From: Sphingobacterium daejeonense
GTDB taxonomy: Bacteria; Bacteroidota; Bacteroidia; Sphingobacteriales; Sphingobacteriaceae
Reading direction: 5' to 3'
DNA length: 64,000 nucleotides
NCBI RefSeq assembly: GCF_901472535.1
Contig: NZ_LR590470.1
Coordinates: 4,278,001 to 4,342,000, forward strand
Below the pieces are notes generated by a model. It had not been told where the DNA came from, searched no databases, and worked only from the letters and a program-made list of their open reading frames with translations. This document shows, piece by piece, positions 1 through 8,413 of this stretch. The number at the start of each line of letters is the position of its first letter. The first letter of the stretch is position 1. The position numbers and the translations under genes are program-made.

Positions 1-799
1 TTTCTTCAATTTTAGCTAAGTCAAAATCTTTAATTTCTCTATTTACATTTGCTTTTGCTTGAGCTGCATCAATAAATGAAATTCCATAACGTACCGAAAC
101 AGACTTTGTACCATTAGGAAATGTCAAAATCAGGTTAGCATTTTCTCCAGAAGATTCAGAATTATTACTGATTTTTCCGTTTTTGATTGAACCGATCTGA
201 GCGGGATGTTTTTGAAACTCGGCGTAGAGATACACTTTTGTGTTATTTCCGATATCTTGACTTCCTGACAATCCTTTTCCATCCCATTTTATATCTCCTT
301 TTCTTGTATTGAAAATTAATTGGGGCGTTCCTTCTTTTTCAAAGTTCAATTCATAGATTGCAGATTGGTGAGATACTGCGAAATCTACTTGAATATTATC
401 CTGATCTAAATAAACTGAATAACTATACGGATTGATCGTTTCTTGATCATAGCTATAATTTATTACAGGTTCTAATTCTCGGGTTCCAGATGTCAGGGGG
501 CTCAGATTGAATGCAGAACTTCCTCGGTGGCTAGTTACGATTAATGGCAATCCGTTAATTCTATCTGAGGTGTAATCTCCTCTTTCAGGATAGACCCGCA
601 ACAAAGAATTAGGGAGGTGAACTGTTGGGAAGGTTGGAACCAAAAGATGTGAGATATTACCCATATAAGGGTTCACATAATCTACTTCGGTTTTTTGGGC
701 AAAAGTTTGGAATGCAGATATGCACATCAATGCCAAAGGCATTATTGATTTGGTTTTGCTCCACACCTTTCCTAGTTGAGGAAGTCTGATACTAAACAT
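1..799 (-). CDS. GH92-type alpha-mannosidase, N-terminal part (runs off left edge)
   Basis: The reading frame is open from an ATG at 799 to the window edge, giving about 266 residues of an unfinished protein. A basic N-terminus and a hydrophobic stretch ending in a cleavage-like FQTFAQ suggest secretion. The mature part starts with VDYVNPYMGNISHLLVPTFP, which resembles the opening of family 92 glycoside hydrolases (the family form is VNPFIGT followed by a Pro-rich segment); the rest looks like the beta-sandwich N-terminal domain of GH92. GH92 enzymes are Ca2+-dependent exo-alpha-mannosidases acting on N-glycans or mannans, and their catalytic C-terminal domain would lie outside the window. 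The familiar PFG motif is altered here, so this could be a divergent family member. The family call rests on the N-terminal domain only. Confidence 0.7.
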   Translation of the reverse strand, partial: MFSIRLPQLGKVWSKTKSIMPLALMCISAFQTFAQKTEVDYVNPYMGNISHLLVPTFPTVHLPNSLLRVYPERGDYTSDRINGLPLIVTSHRGSSAFNLSPLTSGTRELEPVINYSYDQETINPYSYSVYLDQDNIQVDFAVSHQSAIYELNFEKEGTPQLIFNTRKGDIKWDGKGLSGSQDIGNNTKVYLYAEFQKHPAQIGSIKNGKISNNSESSGENANLILTFPNGTKSVSVRYGISFIDAAQAKANVNREIKDFDLAKIEE

Positions 800-948
800 A
801 TGTTTGAGAAATTTTGGTCTATTCTCAAATTTAGCAAAAAAAACAGAATGAGCAAGTCGCTTAAAAGGTTTTAGCTAGTTGATATTGAATTCAGGTCATA
901 TGAATAAACAAGCCTTTGACAGTCTTATAATTATTGTTTAAAAGACTA

Positions 949-1503
949 TTATTTTATCTGCATATGTTCCAAATGCTTTCCCATTAACCATTTTTCTCCA
1001 ACAACTTTAAAACCTAATCTTTCATAGAGTTTTTTGGCTTTAGGATTATCATCATCTACAAGTAATCCCAATACTTTTCCCTGTTTAGACACATACTCAT
1101 CAATTAGGTGCAAGATTATTTTAGACCCTAATCCTTTTCCTTGTTGTTCAGGATTTACACCAATACAATCAATATAATATTCTCCGTCTTGGGTTTCGTT
1201 CTCTGGATTGAATTCTATATTGAATTGTTCAGTCACAATTTTTGCCACAGGTTCTCTTAATTCTTCCAATCTACCACCATCATAAATCAATGCAGTTGCT
1301 AACACTTTTCCGTCATCTTCAATCACCCAGTTATTATCATAGGAATATTGATTTCCTTTTTGTTGCACTAGCTGTACTAAGAACCTCAAAGCTAATTCTC
1401 GATCTCTTTGTCCAATAAAGCGATAGGTAATTTCTTCCATTGCCAGTAATAAATATGCAGCAATTTGTTCAGAATCCTGAAAGGTTCCTTGTCTAATTAT
1501 CAT
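949..1503 (-). CDS. GNAT family N-acetyltransferase
   Basis: A 184-residue protein with the GCN5-related acetyltransferase fold. The acetyl-CoA pyrophosphate-binding motif is visible as QGKGLG (residues 121-126), preceded by the beta-4 strand YYIDCIGVNP. The C-terminal NPKAKKLYERLGF (153-165) is the usual motif B/beta-7 element that packs on the cofactor. Such enzymes transfer acetyl from acetyl-CoA to an amine; the acceptor cannot be read from sequence. It begins with an ATG right upstream of the motif-bearing domain and has no signal peptide, so it is cytoplasmic. It lies 34 bases upstream of the WG-repeat gene's stop codon on the same strand, so the two may be co-transcribed, but no functional link is evident. 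Confidence 0.9.
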   Translation of the reverse strand: MIIRQGTFQDSEQIAAYLLLAMEEITYRFIGQRDRELALRFLVQLVQQKGNQYSYDNNWVIEDDGKVLATALIYDGGRLEELREPVAKIVTEQFNIEFNPENETQDGEYYIDCIGVNPEQQGKGLGSKIILHLIDEYVSKQGKVLGLLVDDDNPKAKKLYERLGFKVVGEKWLMGKHLEHMQIK

Positions 1504-1537
1504 ATTATTTTATTGTTTTTTAATAATATAGTAAAAA

Positions 1538-2617
1538 TCAATCAAGTGATGCCATAATTAACCTAAATCCTTCGTCAGTCCAGAGAAAATCCAATGACTT
1601 TTGGCTATTTTTATTTCCATTGAAGTTATTTATGACGAGTTGATATACTGGATATTCCCAATCTTTGGCATCTCCACAATGATTTATATACTTATAAAAC
1701 GCGGGGCTATCAAAAATAAAGGTATTTAAATGGCTTTTTGATATAAAGTAATCAGCTGAACCATCCATGATACTCTGAAGAATAGGTTTGATTTTATCAA
1801 AATTTTCATCCAGGTATTCCATAGAATCTTTCTTTTGCAAAGATGTATTATTGGTCCAATAGGTAATAGTGTCAAAACACAATTCACTCAATAACTCTTC
1901 ACGAATATCCAATGCAAATTGTTGCTTGATTGTAGTTAGCAATGCTTTTTCAAAATTCAGGAAAGCGAACTTTTTACCATCAATGGTTGTAAATTTTTCC
2001 CAATCATCACCTTCAATATAGGTTCCATCTATACTAACGAGATGAAAATTAAGTTCATCTCCAATTGGAAATTTTTGAATTAATACATTGTTATTAGTAT
2101 CGATCAGAAAGGTATTTCCTCCTTCCCAATAAGTATATTCAGAATTGGGATGAGTTTTTTTTCTGACTGCATCTTTCAGTACTGCGATCATTCCATTTTT
2201 CACCCGATCAATATGGCTATATATAGCTGGGATTTGAATTTCTCCTTTTGAATTGAGCAAACCCATTTTATCAGTTTTCTGGTCTCTAAATCTAATAAAA
2301 CCTTCATTTTCACAGTCTGGCACATTATCAAACATATACAGACTATCCTTCCCTACCCTTTTTCCCTCTTTTGTCAAAAAATAGGATAGAATACGGTCAT
2401 CCTTTGTTGGTTCTAAGACTGATATAATATTTTGAAAAGAATCGGGGATTCCGAAACTAGCATCGATTTTTGCAGGAATTACGATTTCACCCTTAGCGTT
2501 TTTATATCCAACTAAAGTACTATCTTGATTAAAAAAAGCATGCATTTTTTCCTTATTCTGGGCATTAACAGGATATGCAAAAAGCATTGAAATTAAGATT
2601 AAAGCGATGTACTTCAT
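1538..2617 (-). CDS. Secreted WG-repeat protein
   Basis: A 359-residue protein with a clear signal peptide (residues 1-19, ending PVNAQ). Two copies of the WG/KWG-type repeat are visible: GYKNAKGEIVIPAKID (about 37-52) and MGLLNSKGEIQIPAIYSHID (118-137), each with the typical G-x-x-N-x-K/G-E-I-x-I-P core. WG repeats are widespread in Bacteroidota exported proteins and are thought to form binding surfaces, with no known catalysis. The C-terminal half (about 200-359) has no motif I recognise. It probably acts in the periplasm or at the outer membrane. The specific function is unknown. Confidence 0.75.
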   Translation of the reverse strand: MKYIALILISMLFAYPVNAQNKEKMHAFFNQDSTLVGYKNAKGEIVIPAKIDASFGIPDSFQNIISVLEPTKDDRILSYFLTKEGKRVGKDSLYMFDNVPDCENEGFIRFRDQKTDKMGLLNSKGEIQIPAIYSHIDRVKNGMIAVLKDAVRKKTHPNSEYTYWEGGNTFLIDTNNNVLIQKFPIGDELNFHLVSIDGTYIEGDDWEKFTTIDGKKFAFLNFEKALLTTIKQQFALDIREELLSELCFDTITYWTNNTSLQKKDSMEYLDENFDKIKPILQSIMDGSADYFISKSHLNTFIFDSPAFYKYINHCGDAKDWEYPVYQLVINNFNGNKNSQKSLDFLWTDEGFRLIMASLD

Positions 2618-2642
2618 AAGTTGATATATTTAGATCAGGGAC

Positions 2643-3062
2643 TTATCTTTTTTTCTTAATTTTCTTTTTCTTTTCGAGTTGTTCGATTCTAGCAGTAAGG
2701 GCAGAAATTGTTATTTCTTGCGATTGTATTGTTGCTTGTTGGGCGTTAATGACCTTTTCAAGAGCGGCAGCGAGGGTTCCATTTTCGACGGGTTTGTCAA
2801 TTTTAGAAGGTAGAGTTATAGCGACCTCGTGGGTATGATGGTTATCTTCTTTTAACATTTCACCTACACCTGAAATCAACCATTCTGGGGAGACATCTTG
2901 GTAAGTAGTTAAAATAGTAGCTATAGCATCAGATCCCAATGCTGAATTCTTTTGAACTCCTTTAAAATTAGCATAGGACAATCCTAAACCTTTGAAAAAT
3001 TCGACTTTGTGAATTCCTTTGGATTCTGAGATTAAAAGTACTCTTTCTTTGATATTGGTCAT
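2643..3062 (-). CDS. Repressor-like HTH protein with C-terminal coiled coil
   Basis: A 139-residue protein. Residues 1-70 have the layout of small XRE/phage-repressor-like proteins common in Bacteroidota: an N-terminal helix, a YANFKGVQK segment at the recognition-helix position, and the conserved SPEWLISGVGEML at 58-70. Residues about 95-131 form a predicted coiled coil (alternating Leu/Ile/Val and Gln/Glu), and the protein ends in a run of Lys/Arg (131-139). A DNA-binding regulator that oligomerises through the coiled coil is the likely role; the target is unknown. The very basic tail might add non-specific DNA contact. It is alone on its strand, 25 bases upstream of the WG gene, with its own upstream gap. 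There are no other phage genes nearby. Confidence 0.7.
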   Translation of the reverse strand: MTNIKERVLLISESKGIHKVEFFKGLGLSYANFKGVQKNSALGSDAIATILTTYQDVSPEWLISGVGEMLKEDNHHTHEVAITLPSKIDKPVENGTLAAALEKVINAQQATIQSQEITISALTARIEQLEKKKKIKKKR

Positions 3063-3180
3063 TGTATCTAGTGTTAATAAGTTTGGATAAAATATAGACT
3101 AAATTTATTAATTATTTCACTAACATCAATAACTTAACAATAAAATAACGGTTGATTTATATAGAAAAACTTTGAAAGGA

Positions 3181-3214
3181 TAAAAAAAGGAACCCAATTT
3201 GAATTGAGTTCCTT
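3181..3214 (-). terminator. Rho-independent terminator of the beta-barrel gene
   Basis: An inverted repeat AAGGAACCCAATT / AATTGAGTTCCTT (3187-3199 and 3202-3214, one mismatch) is followed on the minus strand by a T run (complement of the A7 at 3182-3188). It lies about 50 bases downstream of the stop codon of the beta-barrel gene. Confidence 0.8.
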
Positions 3215-3262
3215 AAAGATTTTTTCAACGAAAGCTGTTGAACATTTCGAATATGAATTCTA

Positions 3263-3748
3263 TTAGAATTTGAAGTTAACCCCAAGGTTAATTGCGGAAA
3301 TAGATCCATCATTAGATACTCCACGGTAACCACCGTAAACCTCATAAGAAGGTTGTTGGTATCCTAATTTTGGCATATAATAAAATCCGCCATCACCTCC
3401 ACCGCTAGTTACAAAAGCATATCCTAAATCAGCTCCAATAAAGAAGTTTGGAACGATTGAATATTGCCCTGAGGCAGCTACTGGCACAAAATTTACATTT
3501 TCAGCACCAAGATCTTTCAATTCAGATTTGATAAAATAGTTTTGAAAACCTGCAGTTGGCCCCAATTGGAAGTTCTCACTGATATTCCATAAATAGGCTA
3601 AATCAGCTCCAGCAGTGAATGAAGCAACATCAGCAACATCGCCTACCGGCAATCCGATATTCACACCCGCTTTGAATTGACCTGGAGTTTGAGCATTGGC
3701 ACCAACCCCAATTAATAAAAGGGCAGCAGCAAAAATTAATTTTTTCAT
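3263..3748 (-). CDS. Small outer-membrane beta-barrel protein
   Basis: I chose the ATG at 3748 because it begins a perfect signal peptide (MKKLIFAAALLLIGVGANAQ); the open frame extends 18 codons further upstream without a better start. The mature part, about 141 residues, is Gly- and aromatic-rich with alternating hydrophobic positions, and ends in NLGVNFKF, the terminal beta-strand with C-terminal Phe that the BAM complex recognises. It resembles the 'outer membrane beta-barrel' (porin-like) proteins of Bacteroidota, about eight strands by length. The role, structural or small-solute passage, cannot be told. It is monocistronic, with a terminator downstream. Confidence 0.85.
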   Translation of the reverse strand: MKKLIFAAALLLIGVGANAQTPGQFKAGVNIGLPVGDVADVASFTAGADLAYLWNISENFQLGPTAGFQNYFIKSELKDLGAENVNFVPVAASGQYSIVPNFFIGADLGYAFVTSGGGDGGFYYMPKLGYQQPSYEVYGGYRGVSNDGSISAINLGVNFKF

Positions 3749-4166
3749 TTGGATAGTTTTATATGATATATAACGTTTAAGATCGCAAAAATCGTTCCAC
3801 ATATTGTTTTAACCATAATTAAAAATCGAACTAGCCTACTAAAGTAAATGTCATAACATTATTCGGGTTATTCGGCCCTGCCGTATTTACCAAGTTAATT
3901 ATTTAGGTTTTATGGGTCCATCCTCTTCCGTAATTAAAAATCTCCTTGGATATGATGAACCCAATAAGATTAGAAAAAATCTCCTAAATCCTTCAGTTAG
4001 TATTTAGAAAATAGCAGATTAATTGACATACGAAAAATTCCTAAATACGAAGCAATTCTATATTGTAATAGTTATTGGCATATTTTTACAACAATCTTCC
4101 GCGTAACATTACTTTACTTTTTACAACATGAGTTAAAACTCGTTACACATCATTTAACTTATGCAG
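3749..4166. other. Intergenic stretch without a recognisable intact gene
   Basis: About 420 bases between the beta-barrel gene and the Fic remnant. It must hold the promoter of the beta-barrel gene at its left end. The rest is AT-rich with stops in all frames. A short minus-strand run of 24 codons ending at 3831 reads like a protein tail (contains PNNPNNVMTFTLVG), but it is too short to assign. With the adjoining Fic fragment this suggests a decaying region. Confidence 0.5.
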
Positions 4167-4770
4167 CTATGTGGCATCATTTAAAAATTGATAAAGATCT
4201 ACATTAATATAAAAGTTTTCTTAACCAATTTTCTGAAGATGAATCAGTTTTAATTCAACTAATTGTTCCAAATAACGCGAAGCAGTTTGTATAGAAGCAT
4301 TTAGATCTTCTACTACAAAGTATATTTTTGTATACGGGTGCTTAAATAAATTGTTAATTAAATCTTGAGGTTAAATTTTTAGCAATTCTTTTCGAATCCT
4401 TTCTTTATAAGACTGCTTTAACCTTTTAATATATTTAATAATAAAAATAGTCTGTACCGATGTCTTTTCAATTGCCTCTAGCATGAATAAAACCCATTCA
4501 TCCCACTCATTTGGATCGCGTATATATTGAAGAAGCCTATAATTATGGGATTTATTTTGATTTATGTATCGACTTGAACATAGTATCGGAAGGTATAATT
4601 ATTCCTTTTTTACCATATATAGTATGTTGATAATACGCCCTGTTCTTCCATTACCATCGTAAAAAAAGTGAACACTTTCAAATTGATGATGAACAATAGC
4701 TAATCTGACAAAAGGATCAAGATCCGATAGAAGATGCAGATTTTGACAGTGGACATACATTCAAAGTAGA
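4167..4770 (-). pseudogene. Fic-family protein remnant
   Basis: Minus-strand translation in shifting frames gives a recognisable C-terminal two thirds of a Fic (AMPylator-type) protein. The pieces include DLDPFVRLAIVHHQFESVHF, then the active-site loop FFYDGNGRTGRIINILY (4600-4680; family motif HPFxDGNGRxxR, with the catalytic His position read as HF), SRYINQNKS, DPNEWDEWVLFMLEAIEKTS, and a winged-helix-like tail ending NFYINVDLYQFLNDAT at the stop 4167. Several stops and frameshifts break it. The N-terminal region that usually carries the inhibitory helix and the start codon cannot be found upstream of about 4770. Fic enzymes transfer AMP or other groups to target proteins and many act as toxins or stress regulators. 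I judge this a genuine pseudogene, since it is also truncated, but sequencing errors may add to the breaks. Confidence 0.8.
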
Positions 4771-4861
4771 AACATTACAGCAATAGCCTTAGCCCAGTTT
4801 ATTGCTTACGATGTTAGGCCAGAACTACGTCAAAAAGGTGCTACCGATACCTCGAATCTAG

Positions 4862-5167
4862 TTGTCCTTTTTTTCATTAAATGATGAAATGATATATGAA
4901 TATCATAACGAATTATTTGATGAAACAAATGGTATAATTTTCGAAAGCATAGGCCCTATTGTATTAGGGAGAGAAAAGAGAAAAATTGAAAATAGCAATA
5001 AGGGATTAGTAATAAGACTAAATAATATTTTAGAAAAGCATATACAAGAGGGAGAAAATAGTGCATTTGTACGATTAATGATTAATCCATCAAAGGATTA
5101 TTCCGCCATTGAAAGTGTTGTAAACGCATTAAAAGATATGAAAAAAGGTTTTAATAATTCTATATAA
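4862..5167 (+). CDS. Hypothetical protein fragment
   Basis: An open frame of 101 codons starting with TTG. The same reading continues upstream in another frame (about 4745-4860, containing ITAIALAQFIAYDVRPELRQ), so this is probably the C-terminal part of a longer protein broken by a frameshift in the T7 run at 4868-4874. The sequence is hydrophilic, rich in Glu/Asn/Ile, with no signal peptide. I do not recognise a family. It borders the Fic remnant and may be decaying too. It ends 47 bases before hemW. Confidence 0.35.
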   Translation: MSFFSLNDEMIYEYHNELFDETNGIIFESIGPIVLGREKRKIENSNKGLVIRLNNILEKHIQEGENSAFVRLMINPSKDYSAIESVVNALKDMKKGFNNSI

Positions 5168-5189
5168 ATATCTTTTATCCTTAATTCCT

Positions 5190-5197
5190 TACCTTTG
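5190..5197 (+). promoter_or_regulatory. Candidate -7 promoter box for hemW
   Basis: The octamer TACCTTTG matches the Bacteroidota sigma-ABfr -7 consensus TAnnTTTG and lies 18 bases before the GTG start of hemW. No convincing -33 TTTG was found, so support is moderate. Confidence 0.4.
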
Positions 5198-5214
5198 CCT
5201 CATAACATCTACGC

Positions 5215-6353
5215 GTGCACCCCATGTTCTATTTTCATATTCCATTTTGCAAACAATCATGTCACTATTGCGACTTCCACTTTAGCACTTCTTTAAAATA
5301 CAAGGAAGAGCTTTTGGATGCTATGCTAAAAGAAATGGAACTAAGGGCATCCTATCTTGAAGATAAAAAAGTGGAATCCTTATATTTTTGGAGGGGGAAC
5401 TCCTTCGATATTGGAAGCTAAAGAAATCGATAAGCTAATTGGACAGGTTGCCAAATATTTTGAAATCAGTTCAGGTGCTGAAATTACATTGGAAGCAAAT
5501 CCTGATGATCTTGATAAAAAGAAAGTTCAAGATTTAAGAAATACAGAAATCAACAGGTTCAGTATTGGAATCCAATCATTTTACGAAGAAGACTTAATAT
5601 GGATGAATCGGGCACACAATTCCGAGGAAGCAAAATCTTCCATTATGCGGGTTCAAGATGCTGGATTCGAAAAACATAACTTGTGACTTGATTTACGGCT
5701 TCCCTTTACTTACAAACACTAAATGGAAAGGCAACATGCAACAGTTAATCGACCTTGATGTTCCGCATATTTCCTCTTACTCCATGACGGTTGAAAAGAA
5801 AACCGCACTTGCCCATATGATCAATAAAGGCAATACTCCCACACTTAACGAAGAACAAAGTGCTGAACAGATGCTGATGTTAGTCGACACCCTGACTTCA
5901 AGCGGTTATGAACACTATGAGATATCGAACTTTGCTAAACCTGATCGATACGCAAGACACAACAGCAATTATTGGAAAGGAAAGTCCTATTTAGGAATCG
6001 GTCCTTCTGCCCACTCTTTCAATGGGACTTCAAGATCCTGGAACATCGCCAATAACGCTCTTTATATCAAAGGAATTCTTGCCAAAGAGCTTCCTTTAGA
6101 AACTGAACAGTTAAGCAAAAATGATCGTTTTAATGAATATGTCATGACGAGCCTAAGAACGAAATGGGGAATTGACATAAAATATGTCGAACGTGAATTT
6201 GGAAGTGATTACTTAAATAGTTTACTGGAGAACATTGAAGAATATGAGTATAAAAAAGATGTCAATATTTCAGATCAGGGCATAATTACTCTTACTCCAA
6301 CTGGAAAACTCCTAGCAGACCAAATTGCTTCAGAATTATTCATTTTAGATTAA
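5215..6353 (+). CDS. hemW: HemW-like radical SAM heme chaperone (two frameshifts)
   Basis: The N-terminus HIPFCKQSCHYCDFHF carries the CxxxCxxC motif that binds the radical-SAM [4Fe-4S] cluster, followed by FGGGTPS (SAM-binding GGGTP), EITLEANPDD and RFSIGIQSF, all hallmarks of the HemW/oxygen-independent coproporphyrinogen oxidase family. The Cys motif with CDF following is typical of HemW, which inserts heme rather than oxidising coproporphyrinogen. The protein continues across two breaks: an extra T in the T5 run at 5385-5389, and a shift near 5670-5680 (A5 run). Rejoined it is about 379 residues, normal for HemW. The start may be GTG 5215 or ATG 5224; the latter gives MFYFHIPFC, closer to family starts. 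The breaks lie in homopolymers and are likely sequencing errors. Confidence 0.88.
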
Positions 6354-6608
6354 ATACAGGAAGGAATTAACCCCTTCTTTTCACTAAACTCGAGATTAGT
6401 TATCTCCTTTCCAACAGGGAAAAGTATTTCAAATTCAAATCTCATTTAAAAAATAAATTTAAACCCCTAAATATATTTTGAATTGCAGTTTTAAAAGTAA
6501 AATTTAATAATAAGCTTTGTGATTCACTAAAATTTTTAACTAGTTAACAGTAACTTAATATCACAATTATAAATTTGGCTCGACACTTAACTTAGCCTTT
6601 GAAAATCA

Positions 6609-7148
6609 ATGAAGCGTTTCACGGATGTCCAGTTATTTCATCACATTAAAAATAATAACAGATTTGCATTTTGCGAATTAGTAGATCGCTATTCTGAAAT
6701 TCTATTCCGTTTTATCAATAAACGTATTCAATGTCGTGAAGACAGTAAGGACATTTTACAAGAAGTGTTTTCTAATTTTTGGTTGAGAAGAGATAAGATA
6801 GAAATTACAGATTCTTTATATCCCTATTTATTTACTTCTGCAAAAAATGAAATCATCGATCGTATTTCTAAAAACAAAAAGTATCAAACTCAGCTTTTAA
6901 TATTTTCAGATTTCCTTACTGACATTGTCAGTTATTCATCTGAAGATGTCTTAATGGCGAAGGAATTAGATTCATTGATTTTTAAAGAAGTGAACAAAAT
7001 GCCAGCAACCATGAAGGCAGTATTTGAACTAAGTAGGAATAATAAAATGACTATAAAAGATATTGCCAAAAATTTAACTATCTCAGAACAGACAGTAAAA
7101 AACAATATTTCACTCGCCTTACATCGACTCAGACTAAAATTCAAATAA
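6609..7148 (+). CDS. ECF RNA polymerase sigma factor, FecI-like
   Basis: A 179-residue sigma-70 factor of the extracytoplasmic-function type. Region 2 covers about residues 22-90, with the core-binding DSKDILQEVFSNFW at 45-58. Region 4 covers about 128-178, with MTIKDIAKNLTISEQTVKNN as the helix-turn-helix that reads the -35 element. It is followed 51 bases later by fecR and then a SusC with an N-terminal signalling (STN) domain: the arrangement of the trans-envelope relay in which substrate binding by SusC is passed through FecR to release the sigma factor. It should drive transcription of the susC-susD genes downstream. The start is the only Met before region 2. Confidence 0.92.
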   Translation: MKRFTDVQLFHHIKNNNRFAFCELVDRYSEILFRFINKRIQCREDSKDILQEVFSNFWLRRDKIEITDSLYPYLFTSAKNEIIDRISKNKKYQTQLLIFSDFLTDIVSYSSEDVLMAKELDSLIFKEVNKMPATMKAVFELSRNNKMTIKDIAKNLTISEQTVKNNISLALHRLRLKFK

Positions 7149-7199
7149 ATTTTATTTTTTTTCGGTACTATCACATCTTTCCTAGGTTTATAGGAGTAT

Positions 7200-8274
7200 A
7201 TGCAGGAAAAAGATAATATCCAATATTTCCAAGAACTTCTTCAAAAGTATAAAGAAGGTAAATGTACTATTGAGGAACAAGCAATAATTAATGCTTGGTT
7301 TTATCATGGTTTTGATGACAAGGATGAATCTTTGGATGAAAAAGAAATTGAAACTATATCTAGAGAATTAAATGAAAGAATCAATGATTCAACATCGTCA
7401 GTAACAAGTAAATCATTTTCCTTCTATAAATATTTGTCAATAGCAGCAATTCTATTTGCTGTATTTTTGATTTCTTTTTTCGTTTTCAAAACATCATAAT
7501 TCAAATGTCACTTTAAGTAATAATTCAAGTTTAGATTCGTCAAAAATTGATTTATTACCTGGAAAAAGATTTGCAATAATTAAATTTGAGGATGGAACAG
7601 TTGATGAAAATCCAGATTCTACAACTGAAAAGTATTCATCAAACAGCTCTAAGGTCTTAACCATGGAAGTACCAATTGCTTCAACTTTTTCGCTAATTCT
7701 AAATGACGGCACCAAAGTATGGTTAAATTCTTCATCTAAAATTTCCTATCCAACTAAATTTGATTCTGATATCCGAAAAGTAACCATCGAAGGAGAGGCT
7801 TATTTTGACGTTGTCAAAGATATAGACAGGCCATTTATCATTGAGGCAAATGGAACAGAAATTCAAGTTTTGGGAACATCATTTAATGTTAATGCCTATA
7901 ACAAAATAGTGTCAACCACCTTAGTAGAAGGTTCTTTGATAGTTTCCAACGGAAATAATTCTTCAATAATCAAGCCTGGTCAAGAAGCTATTACCAATGC
8001 TGGGGTTATCGAGATCGCAGAACCAAATTTGTTAACCAAAACTGCTTGGCAACGAGGTGAATTTTTCTTTGATGGCAATAATCTCCATGAAATCTTGGAG
8101 CAATTAAAACGATGGTATAATGTTGATGTGGAGGGATTAGATCAACTAAATTACAAATCTACCTTTAAAGGTAGTATTGACAAGGATCAAAATCTTTCCA
8201 GTGTATTAAAAATCTTAAACTTAGCTACTGGAAAAAATTTAGAGTTAATAAATAAAACAATTATTATCAAATAA
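7200..8274 (+). CDS. FecR-family anti-sigma factor (one frameshift)
   Basis: The N-terminal cytoplasmic part (about residues 1-80, acidic, with a helical ASD-like region) is followed by one membrane segment, YLSIAAILFAVFLISFFVF at about 80-98. After a one-base shift near 7490-7500 comes the periplasmic FecR domain: VPIASTFSLILNDGTKVWLN, ISYPTKF, VTIEGEAYFDV and VLGTSFNVNAY, which are classic FecR strands. The C-terminal DUF4974-like domain (FFDGNNLHEILEQLKRWYNV, then a short STN-like end) should contact the STN domain of SusC. Joined length is about 357 residues, normal for Bacteroidota FecR. It holds the sigma factor inactive until its partner receptor is loaded. Confidence 0.9.
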
Positions 8275-8320
8275 TGAATATAGCCTATGCAAAGAAATTA
8301 AACAACCTATGACCTATTAA

Positions 8321-8358
8321 GAATATGAAAAAGGGGATGTTGGCGCATCCCCATATTC
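8321..8358 (+). promoter_or_regulatory. Hairpin between fecR and susC
   Basis: A stem GGGGATG (8333-8339) / CATCCCC (8346-8352) with a 6-base loop, extended by GAATAT (8321-8326) / ATATTC (8353-8358) around a one-sided bulge of six bases. It has no T tract after it, so a simple terminator is unlikely. It could be an RNA processing or attenuation element separating regulator and transporter expression. Confidence 0.5.
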
Positions 8359-8413
8359 AAGGCATTTAGAACTGAAAATTCAAATTTATTTAACCTTAAA
8401 CGTTTACAAATTT

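Noticed and set aside
3831..3905. Short minus-strand peptide containing PNNPNNVMTFTLVG before a stop
   Set aside because: Only 24 codons, no start, and no recognisable family; could be chance.
4600..4690. Intact Fic toxin gene
   Set aside because: The active-site loop is clear, but the surrounding frame has stops and the N-terminus is missing.
6361..6382. Weak hairpin after hemW (GAAGG/CCTTC) as terminator
   Set aside because: Only five pairs and a broken T tract; too weak to call.
8333..8352. Hairpin as a Rho-independent terminator
   Set aside because: No T run follows on either strand, so I list it only as a possible regulatory hairpin.
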